Notes under the pieces: model-generated | What the model was told of the DNA's origin: nothing | The model's input: only the letters and a program-made list of their open reading frames with translations | Databases searched by the model: none | Program-made: the position numbers and the translations under genes | Shown: positions 55,559 through 64,000 of the stretch, in pieces | Layout of the letters: every line of letters begins with the position of its first letter | How positions within the stretch are numbered: position 1 is the stretch's first letter | NCBI GenBank assembly: GCA_014898415.1 | Contig: RCTD01000014.1 | Location: forward strand, 1,054,001-1,118,000 | Reading direction: 5' to 3' | Length of the DNA stretch: 64,000 nt | Origin: Stromatinia cepivora | Lineage: Eukaryota; Ascomycota; Leotiomycetes; Helotiales; Sclerotiniaceae

Positions 55559-57136
55559 ATGGCTTCATTGAATGGTGAGGTCATTGCCAATGGTATGGCT
55601 GCTTTGGACTTATTAGATCCCGAGCCCAACTCAGAAAGATCAGTGACAGAATTACTTCAAAGGTCTAAAGATTTGATGACGGAACTCGAACAATTCAAGG
55701 CTTGTTTGAAAGAGCGAAAGCAGGACAAGATGGTTGAATTGAGGCACTTTTCAACGAACCTCCAATCTGAGATTAAATCTTTAACAAGACTAGCAAATCT
55801 AGATCCAGAGAATGAAAAGGTTGCCCATACAATCAGTTCTTCTAATTTTCCATTCTATTCAGCTGTTTGGAATACGGCAAAAGGTTGCAAGGGCATCACG
55901 GCTTTGAGGAAACGTTTCTTCTGGTCCACTGGTCAAAGCTTGCTCAAATCCAAGCGAGGTGATCTCTCAGCGCAGAAGAATATTAAAAGTGTGGAGGTTG
56001 ATATTGTGGCCGGAGAAGATCTTGAATGGGTCAAAGTAAACACAATTACTGCTAGGAGGATGATATTTGATTTAGCAAAGGCCGGATGGGCTGAAGATGA
56101 CTCGACTGATGATGAGGACGACGATGCTGTAAGGTTAGATACAGAAGATGAGCCGGAAGGTCTCTTGAAGCAAGCCAAGCTCCTTGTGGAAGCATCTAAG
56201 TTGGCTAGAAGTAAATACCGGCATCCATCAATACGCATGGTACTACCTAGGATCACGCGAGATTGTCCAAAGCAGGTGGCCAATGTGTTGAAAGAAATTC
56301 GGGCATTAGGAATCACAGTGCAGATATATGAAGATATTCCTACGAGCCTTGAAATATCAAAAGTTCTCCAGCGTATGATAGCAGATCCTTTCGAGAATTT
56401 CTCCGAAACACTCAACGTTGATTGTACAATGATCTTCGCATTTATTAGTGAGTAAGTAAGAGATATTGTATCCCGTGATGGGCGCTTCCGTTTCCCCAAA
56501 CAACAGTCAACCATTTCCTTGTTTGCTAATTACCAAATCTTCAGTCTGTCGCATGGCCGTGTTGAGCCAAAAGACTGGCATCATCGGTTTCTGATCAAAC
56601 AGATGGAGATGGAAAGCCAAGACCAGCTCTTGCCTAGTATTGTTTGGCCTGCGTGCGGGTCCAGGAAGCTCGTATGCACTCGTGAAGCAGTTGAAAGAGC
56701 TCAAGAGATAATAGACACAATTGGAACAGACACCGAAAAGCAACGAATGGATCTGATATTTGGTTTTAATCATGAGTTAACAAGAGACCAGCTGGCGGAG
56801 GAATTTCAAGAGCTCTCAGAGTACAGCATTCCTTCAGAATGGCAATTACCTATCGCAGTAATAGATGTTGATACATCCAATATTGTGTCCGAGCTTCCTA
56901 TTGTTGCCAACGACGTCTCAAATGTCCTAACTGGTGTTAACCAGTCCGTATTTTTGTACGGATGGGCATCCGGATTAACAACAATCAGCAGTAATCGTGT
57001 TGTTGCTAAAGAAATCGAGGCTACGATCGAAGCAAATAGAGGTTCCATGGACGTCCAGGGGCCGGAGATCTGGTTATCCCCAATGGCTCGATCTCTTGTA
57101 GGAAAAGAAAAACAGCGACGGGGAGTCAAAGAATGA
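55559..57136 (+). CDS. DUF1308 (UPF0415, C7orf25-like) protein
   Basis: Exons 55559-56451 and 56545-57136 encode 494 residues. The 93-bp intron has a GTAAGT donor and a TTCAG acceptor, and the junction reads FAFISDLSHGR. The N-terminal 150 residues are helical (SVTELLQRSKDLMTELEQFK). An acidic stretch (DDSTDDEDDDAV) lies near residue 185. The C-terminal half fits DUF1308: LNVDCTMIFAFISDLSHG, then LLPSIVWPACGSRKLVCT and EKQRMDLIF, resembling a PIN-like nuclease fold in some analyses. Function is unknown in fungi. The ATG at 55559 (MASLNGEV) is preferred over the open frame from 55538. Confidence 0.85.
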
Positions 57137-58138
57137 TTTGCCAAGTACTATCGATTCGAGCATGTAGCTCGTACTCTTGAGTTAGACTCCAAATGTATTA
57201 CTTCTGACTCGTCGGGGTTAGCGCAAGGGGTAAACAAGTTTACATCGGCGAATGACGTTATATCTTTCACAGTTCGCCTTGCAAATGCTACTCCGTTATT
57301 AGAATTGTGCTCCGGTTTTGAAAAACATGATAACGGGATGATGATTAGCGTTATACGTGCCCAAAGCTGGAAACACCAAATATCCAAGTCGGCGCTAAGC
57401 CCTAATTATTCTCACCGTTTTCTGTCATGCTAAAGTGATGGAACAATTCGGTCTTCTTTTGCTCCGTATTCCATTAATTCATTTCATTTTTAGGTGATCT
57501 CAAGTTGGGAAAACTGTAAGTTAAGTTTCCGGTAATTTGGTAAATGCTCTAGTCCTTATGGAAATCGCACATAAAAAGAGAGACTTTGTTCCTCCCAAAT
57601 TTTGCATTCCTTTCGTCTTAGGAGATATTTTTCATAATTGTCTACAAATAATGTATACGTAATCATTTGGCCATGTTGAATTCGAAAGTACTGTTCAAGA
57701 TGGGCCACAAAATTGATAGGAAGTAAGAATGACTTGTTAAGTTCGCGCGTTAATTCGGAAACCTTACATACTTTTACAATACATATAAATGATTGCTGAT
57801 AGATCGTCTTATTTAAAATATCTTTTCACCGAAATGGAGGTTGGAGCAGACATGTCCACATGGTTGAAAATGCTTGCGCAAAAGAAGGGGGGGAGGTTGG
57901 CGCCTTCGAGCTGGCGGGTTTCGCAGGGCGGAATTCGTATTTCTCAACTATTTAACAGAGCCAGGTGGTTTCTTTAGGATTCATATGCTTATGTAAACAT
58001 CCGCAAACGAGAGTGCCTCGGATTTGTTTCCATGATAGGCCGGGGTTGCAAACTTTACCATCTTTTTGCAATTTTTGCTCTTTTTTATTAGACAGTTATT
58101 AAATCCTCGCTATTCTGGTTTCACATCTCCGAAGTCTC
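57137..58138. other. Intergenic region
   Basis: No supported gene. A frame of 62 codons at 57789-57977 has no motif. A/T-rich with scattered T runs. Confidence 0.4.
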
Positions 58139-58714
58139 ATGGATACCCTTACTGATAAACCCTATTCGCACCATTGTATCTTCCTTGGCCTCCGCAGTGT
58201 TTATTATCTGGTGAGCTTCGGATACAGCCTGAAGGAAAGACTGCATAACCAGAGGGATTGTGCGGAAGACCGGTATGTTGCAGCTGATAAGCCGGGCTGG
58301 TTATATTAAGCAAATGCGGCCGTCAACAAAGCTACCCATGTGCTGAATACTTTGGGCCCTCAGAATATCACCTACATGAAAACCCACTTTCCTACTTTGC
58401 CGATTGGGAATCATTTAGATATAATAGATGCGAAGCATAGCAAAGCTATGTCAGAAGACCCTGACGCCTATGCCAAATATTTGGCTTCAGCTGATCTAAA
58501 CGATCTGTCAATCTACTCTTATCACGTTCGTGGTAAGAAGAGAAAGCTATTCGAGCAGTGTTTCTCGGAAGTAGATAGAGGCAAAAATGTTCTTAACGCA
58601 GCGCTAGCTGAATGGCCGAAGGTGTATGTCAAGCTCAGGTCACGCGTAATTCAGGATAGGATTTCATTTGAAGAGTTTGAAGAGGCTCTTGAGGGAAGAA
58701 GGTTTCATTGGTAG
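58139..58714 (+). pseudogene. Hypothetical ORF interrupted by an in-frame TAA
   Basis: From an ATG at 58139 the frame reads 56 codons to a TAA at 58307-58309, then continues open and protein-like to a TAG at 58714. The second part (THFPTLPIGNHLDIIDAKHS, EDPDAYAKYLASADLNDL, FEEFEEALEGRRFHW) has the charge pattern of a real protein and is 124 codons long from its first possible start. I found no intron that removes the stop while keeping both frames; a GTATGT at 58273 gives the wrong phase with available acceptors. No family is recognised. It may be a gene remnant, or only the second part may be translated. Confidence 0.4.
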
Positions 58715-60078
58715 TGTTTTCAATAGTCCAGATCACAGTTCAACATTCAGAAGCTTTTGAATTTTGAAATGATACTCATTAAGTGATTAAGAAGAGCATT
58801 GATGATTGAAGTAGTTTTGAATATTGAACTGGATTTGAACAGCAAAATGGTTTGAACATTACACTCGTTTTAATTAGCTTATTAAGTTCAATAAATAATC
58901 AAATTATCTTCAAAGCGTGTCAATCCTTGAACGCGCCAATCAAACTGTAATCCGTACTGCACTCCCTTGGGATTTTCTTTTTCGACCCTCTTGCATTGAC
59001 GCGCAGCTAGATAGGAAGAAGCTTAGGCATTCCATTACATCTTTAAAAATTCGGCAAACAATTATATCGTTTCAGTGTGTCCAACAAACGGACTGGTGGG
59101 ACAGGTGTGATTTTCAAATCTTATACTAGCAGTGTGATTCATCGTCGTGCAATCAAAATGTGATTCAACAGCTGGAGCAACTTGCTGTTCAAGAAAATGT
59201 TATGGTCTTGTCTCTCAAGTACGCCAACCTTCTAGGACTCGATGAAAGAGACTTATAGGGTGACTCATGATTAGATGTGGGCTACGCTATGTGAAGGCTG
59301 CAATCACCGAAAGCGGTAGCTAGCTTCGGTTTGTTGCTTTGGTTGCATGTCTGAAAATCTCGGCACTCCTAGGTGGCTTCGGTATCTGTCAATCTGTTGC
59401 ATATCTGAGGATGTTCGGCACTGGTAGCTTCGGTATTACTAGACTCGGCACTCATAGTAGATATGCGACGGATAGCCTTGCCGCAATAGGTTAGTATGGA
59501 TGGGGTGTGGATGCGAATTAGTGCTTTGACAGGCGACCCTTAGTTTACTCGTGTTAGTGAAGTTAAATCGAAGTCAGTCAAATGATATCCGTAGGTAAAT
59601 TTGTGATATGATTATTTTGCTCACCCTGAGAATCAAAATATTCTAATTTCAGGCAAATTTATATTATATTGTTACCTTGACAATCATAGACAATCAATAT
59701 TTCATTTTTACCGAGTTTTACCCCTTCATTCCTATTTACTTTCATGTTTAACAGTTGATTTGCTCATATTCACTTGGTCACATTCATTTGCATGTATAAT
59801 CTTCTGGGAAGTTCATTGGTTGAATATTCTATGTAGTTTCCAGAAAGGTTACAATATCCAGCCAGAGTACTGGAGAGTAATAGGTTTCAAAGGTAACACA
59901 TATTCGAGACAGTCATATCTCAACGAGCTAGTCCTTATCCCAATCCATAAACAAAAGCCTTCTTCAGATTTCATCTCGATCCCTGTGGTAATAACCACAC
60001 ACTGCTGTCTGCCAACAGTCTTTCTCCCCTGGACCCTTCCCATCCCTGTCCTGGCCCTTATGGTAATGGCCAAACCCA
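58715..60078. other. Intergenic region with a short tandem duplication
   Basis: No supported gene. It holds a duplicated 54-bp segment at 59.34-59.45 kb rich in TCGGCACT and CTTCGGTA motifs. The 3' flank of the cysteine-cluster gene starts at its right edge; frames at 59.76-60.08 kb belong to no recognised gene. Confidence 0.4.
59343..59450. repeat. Diverged 54-bp tandem duplication
   Basis: Copy one (59343-59396) and copy two (from 59397) both begin TTGCAT-TCTGA and share CGGCACT and GGCTTCGGTAT or AGCTTCGGTAT. A third partial TCGGCACT follows. Confidence 0.6.
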
Positions 60079-61524
60079 CTATCTTCTGACAGTCATTCTT
60101 CTCTTCCGTCCCCTTTCATCCCTGCTGTCATCCTGGTCCTGAGCTTGGGTCTCTTGACGGGCACGACCACGCTTCTTTCTGGGTGGGTCAATGTCCATCT
60201 TGCTATCTTCCTGGACACTTTTCTTCTTTGCTTCAATGTTTCTGATGATCCCAAGTCGGTAGAGGTCCCTGACACTAGCCGCGTATCCTGCTTCATGCTG
60301 AGTATGATGTATTTTCCTGGGGACAACAATTTTCGCCGTAACTCTACCAGCCACCATCGCATAGACATCGACAACTCTCTGTGCCACCATGGCCGCAGAC
60401 CAAACGTCGTCATGATTTGCTTGTAGGTATTGAGTGGCAGTGTGGAAGACCTTCTGGAACAATGACCAAAATGTGTACTTTCTAGCTCGGTGACCGTCTG
60501 GATTGATGCTAGAAACTTGATGAATTGGTAGAAGTACCAGAGGAAAAGCTAGCTGTCGGAGCCCATGTGACGCCCCATCCAACACCTGTCGGTTTTGGAA
60601 GAACAAGTCGACAAGATCACTGCGCTCGGCAACCATGTGAAGAAACTCCCAGGTTTGAATAAGGAGTGGTGACAGTTGGATATTTTCAACCGTCATATCT
60701 CGCAAGATGTCCGCAACTAGATCCAGAAGCAGACTGTTACGGAGCAACTCATACAATCCGAATGTAAGTGGTCCGCTTCTTGGGACTGCAGCCAGGATAG
60801 TTGTGAGAGCCTGCAGGAGCACTGGATACACGTCTTTCGAAGTTTCGACTGTCGCTAGGGTTGGAGATACGTGGCGAAAGTGAACCACTGCCATATCGAC
60901 GGAAAGGAGAGCCTGCCAAGCGATGCGGGTATCGGCAAAAGTACACTCCGTAAGGTGAGGAGCCTTGCCACAAGCCACACATTGTCCGGAGTTGCAGTTC
61001 ACACATGCGACAATCTTCAAATGTGTCTGAGTTGCCTTTGAATTTGGGGCAACTAGACCAGGCCGCTGTTGAACTGGCATCCACATATCCCGAAGTCGAT
61101 ATTGAGAGAGCCATCCGCACTTGTAGCACTTAACGGATGGACCTAATTCAGCTGCTAGTGCAATCTTGTATTTTGGCTGGCTCGTCTGGTTGTTGTGACG
61201 GGCTTGTTGCCCCGCACGACGCTCCGCAATCTTGCTTCGATGACCGTCGTCATCACCATCAGCCTTTTGATCTCTCCATGCATCTTCGAATTCGTCTTCA
61301 AAATGTGAGTTGGTGGCAGCGATAAAAGATGCTTGTTCATCGTCTAACTTCAAATCCTGGAGCTTGGCGGGTAGGGTATTGGCTGGGTCTAGAACAGATG
61401 GCCGAGGAGTGTTGACTTGCGGCAAAGCAATTGATTGGGCCGAAGTAGTGTTCCGGAACTTTGCTGACTTCAAGTTCACAGTGAACTGTACGCCTTCAAA
61501 GGTAAGGGGACTGGAAGCTGGCAT
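60079..61524 (-). CDS. Hypothetical cysteine-cluster (zinc-binding) protein, 481 residues
   Basis: A single uninterrupted exon encodes 481 residues starting MPASSPLTFEGVQF. A cysteine-rich module lies at residues 133-194: C133 and C136 (CYKCGW), then C174, C177, C182, C185 and C194 with H190 (CVNCNSGQCVACGKAPHLTEC). The spacing recalls the in-between-RING type of zinc binding seen in RBR ubiquitin ligases, but no complete RING is visible. Residues 200-420 are mostly helical and Leu/Val-rich (LLQALTTILAAV, LLLDLVADILRDM), like a repeat or alpha-solenoid domain. The C-terminus has a bipartite basic stretch (PPRKKRGRARQE), a possible nuclear signal. Family and function are not recognised. Sparse DNA and a diverged tandem repeat flank it. 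Confidence 0.75.
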   Translation of the reverse strand: MPASSPLTFEGVQFTVNLKSAKFRNTTSAQSIALPQVNTPRPSVLDPANTLPAKLQDLKLDDEQASFIAATNSHFEDEFEDAWRDQKADGDDDGHRSKIAERRAGQQARHNNQTSQPKYKIALAAELGPSVKCYKCGWLSQYRLRDMWMPVQQRPGLVAPNSKATQTHLKIVACVNCNSGQCVACGKAPHLTECTFADTRIAWQALLSVDMAVVHFRHVSPTLATVETSKDVYPVLLQALTTILAAVPRSGPLTFGLYELLRNSLLLDLVADILRDMTVENIQLSPLLIQTWEFLHMVAERSDLVDLFFQNRQVLDGASHGLRQLAFPLVLLPIHQVSSINPDGHRARKYTFWSLFQKVFHTATQYLQANHDDVWSAAMVAQRVVDVYAMVAGRVTAKIVVPRKIHHTQHEAGYAASVRDLYRLGIIRNIEAKKKSVQEDSKMDIDPPRKKRGRARQETQAQDQDDSRDERGRKRRMTVRR

Positions 61525-61811
61525 CTTAGAGGATGATTCGTAGTTATTTTTGATGGGTGGATTTGATCGTCGTGACTTATGTTGATTGAATACAGAAGTT
61601 GTATGGGAAGGAAAATCTCAGAATTCGTTGTCGATTTCGGATGTTGTCTCTTGCAAGCTCTGTGTGTGGAAAGAAGAAGGTCATAATTTTCGAACGAGGG
61701 GGTGTGCTCTTATATATTACCTCAGTCGAAGTTACGGTGTTCACTGCTCAGAGACAGCAAAACCGTAGTAACCTACGAATCAGTTACGGGTTCAAGACTA
61801 GCTAATCAGCT
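61525..61811. promoter_or_regulatory. Likely promoter of the cysteine-cluster gene
   Basis: This 287-bp stretch lies immediately upstream of the minus-strand ATG and ends at a repeat array. No TATA or known box is obvious. Confidence 0.3.
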
Positions 61812-62284
61812 ACAGCCAAACTTTGAGGTACGGTAGCCGCCTTGCTTATTTATTCTTCTTGTTTTGCTGGTTAGCGCAAATTGGTTGTAGTTGATTTTGA
61901 AATACGGCAGTGATTTTGCTTATTCATGTATTTTTGTCACGCTGATTAGCAACGAGTATACGGCCATTTTTTGGAGTACGGTCGCGAGTTGTCATATTTA
62001 CGGTCGGGTTGAATACAGCCAAATTGAAATATACCTGTTTTCTTACTGATATTTCCTATTATATTGGTTAGTGTGAAGTATATACAGCCAAGTTCTGAAG
62101 TACGGCGGCTGTTTTGCGCATCAAAATTCCTTAGCACACGGCGGTAACCTGTATACGCCCCAGTTCTGAAGTTAGGGATATCTTTTTGCTTATTGATATC
62201 TCGTATTACGCTAATTGCGTGATTTAGATATAGCCAATTTGTGACGGCAGCGGTCTTGCTTATTCAAATTCCATGTTATTCTGA
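61812..62284. repeat. Diverged ~70-bp tandem repeat (about seven units)
   Basis: Units share, in order, TACAGCCAA, TTCTGAAGTACGGC, GTTTTGCTTATT, and a segment like CTGGTTAGCG. Recognisable starts are near 61812, 61884, 61955, 62018, 62084, 62149 and 62228. Copies are strongly diverged, so the array is old. It sits upstream of the cysteine-cluster gene. Confidence 0.6.
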
Positions 62285-64000
62285 GATAATCTTGGGATTA
62301 AGTGCATATTACGTGGACAAGACTGAAGAGCTTAGTTCCAAATATGTATCACATGTAGTGACTTACTTATCCATTGTAAGAGGCAAACGTCCGTCCGCAC
62401 CCAACACATCAAATCATGGAAAGGCACGACCCCATTTTTAGGGAGCGAAGCAGAATTTGACACTGTCCCAGAAACTAAACGGTCCTTTTCATATTTGGGA
62501 AGTATGGGGTTGTATTACCAAAAATTTACTTCTTGATTCTCCACCCGCCCCTTCCCCTTCCTCCTTCCTCCTTCCCCTAATCTCCCCTCCGCTCTGATCT
62601 AAATCTGAGCCCATCGGTCTACCATCAACGGCCATATATAATACTCTATTTCGTAGCATTGCCTTTACATTTATGCGAAATGCGCATTGAATCATCGTCT
62701 CTGCCCTTATCAAGTCTTTGAAATGGCACTATAGCTGTCTGCTGCAACAGTGAACAAGAAGAAATTTCCTCGTGCCCATGAACCTGGCTATCGAGAAGGG
62801 GTTGATGCGTATCAAGGCTGACACCCACCGACGTGAACGGTTCGAAAAGTAATATACTAAAAAAATTTCTTGACCAAGAGTTGTGCAGTTTTGGTCGATT
62901 GGGGGATGGTTTGTGTTGTCACAAACCTGAGTGGTCTCCCCTGGTCTTCATCTGCAATGCTCGGAGGGTTGCATTTTGTTTCTGAGGACTGTCACAATAT
63001 CTTCCATGTCCTGTATATGTATCCTTCAAGAAAAAAGCTTCGTGAAGGTCTCGGAGGTAGTTCTTGTTGAGCCTTCATGGTCAACAAGTCCCGTCTATTA
63101 TTTTGAAAAGGAACTACCCTGTTGGAAGAACATGGAAGCTGTTATGTTTTTTTAACCGCCGATGTTTCTTCCTTGGTATTGGCGAAACTTGGGTTGTAAT
63201 TTTGCTGTATCATTAATTAATGACCAGGAGACGAAGAAAAATCGCAACACAGGAACCTTGTAGTATTGGATTGAATTACTGTAGCATAAGTGATTATCTG
63301 GAATTATATCAAATGTTCGAGATACTGGTAAGATGTATCTAAAAATAATCATACTGAAGCTAAAGTAATGACTGAAAGGCTACCCGCCGCTGAAGGAGAA
63401 AAATATAGCATGCCCAATAACTAGGATGATGTATGGTCTATTGTCTTCTCTTGAGAGCCACCCATGCTGCTTATGTGCACGCGGTTCGGCAATCTAGATG
63501 GTCTAACTCCGAGGGGTTTGAAAAACTACAAATATAGTACGACAGCACATCAGTCTAGTCGCACCTGTACCAAATGGAACTAGATCCGATTCCATACGGA
63601 AAATCATGGCAGTATGTATGCTTGCATGGGAGTATAGCAATTGCTTTTCTCGAGAAGCTGGGAATTTCTAGCTCACCTTGTGAAAATATCATCACTACTA
63701 GTCCGAATATTCCTTGATATTATGGAAATTCGTACATTTCAGCGACTTACTAATTTTCGTTGATGCGCGTTATGCTATAGGTCCACGAATTATGCTTTTG
63801 CCGAAATTTTTGATATTCGCTTAAAATGGGTGCTTTTGATTTAACGAAGAAAGGGGTAAAATGTTCCTAAATGGTTTAGAACAATGATCAATCACTAACA
63901 GCATACAATTAAGTTTTACAGAAGATTGTTATTTGGCTACAAAATGTTTTTCTTGAGTGTGAGATATCGGTTGTTTAATTTCATGGGAGAATTAGATTAT
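62285..64000. other. Distal region without a recognised gene
   Basis: No frame over 75 codons and no motif on either strand. A C/T-rich run lies at 62.53-62.59 kb. The end may belong to the flank of a gene outside the window. Confidence 0.4.

Noticed and set aside
55933..56514. 193-codon minus frame opposite the DUF1308 gene
   Set aside because: Antisense shadow; crosses the intron of the real gene.

Overview
The window is nuclear DNA of a filamentous ascomycete (Pezizomycotina). Small spliceosomal introns (about 45-150 bp) have GTANGT-type donors and CTAAC/CTGAC-type branch sites, genes lie on both strands without operons, intergenic leaders are pyrimidine-rich, and a transposon carries transition-only damage of the RIP kind. 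AT-rich repeat islands, base composition and gene content fit a Leotiomycete of the Botrytis/Sclerotinia type, but that assignment is an inference.

Layout. 1-8.3 kb: FG nucleoporin Nup57/Nup54, a GNAT acetyltransferase, a 49-residue Tom5 gene with tiny exons, and glycine decarboxylase (P protein), the last two divergent. 8.3-13.3 kb: no gene recognised. 13.3-16.5 kb: a divergent pair, thymine 7-hydroxylase and iso-orotate decarboxylase, sharing a 535-bp promoter with five GATA-type sites; together they convert thymine to uracil. 18-26.5 kb: a class I phosducin-like protein (BDM-1 type) and the G-protein beta subunit it is expected to chaperone, on the same strand, separated by 6.2 kb of non-coding DNA that holds a PIF/Harbinger-like MITE, three CGG-N5-CCG palindromes and a 3-kb G-poor tract. 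29.3-31 kb: an adenosine-deaminase-like (ADAL) gene broken by a frameshift and a nonsense codon. 31.5 kb: an intron-containing tRNA-Cys(GCA). 33.8-36.5 kb: an 890-residue membrane protein of unknown function.

38-43.7 kb is a repeat island: a RIP-mutated, non-autonomous LTR element with a perfect 5-bp target duplication, a decayed hypothetical gene, and a hAT-like MITE with an 8-bp target duplication. 44-57 kb is dense housekeeping DNA: SRP9/SRP21, ribonucleotide reductase small subunit with cell-cycle boxes, a DUF4112 protein, decapping enzyme Dcp2 with five C-terminal leucine-rich motifs, mitochondrial Iba57, a DnaJ protein and a DUF1308 protein. 57-64 kb is sparse: a broken hypothetical ORF, a cysteine-cluster protein of unknown family, and two diverged tandem repeats.

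Functional links are pyrimidine salvage (hydroxylase plus decarboxylase), G-protein signalling (phosducin-like plus G-beta) and mitochondrial proteins (Tom5, P protein, Iba57). Exon limits were deduced by eye from splice motifs and frame continuity; none has transcript support here.
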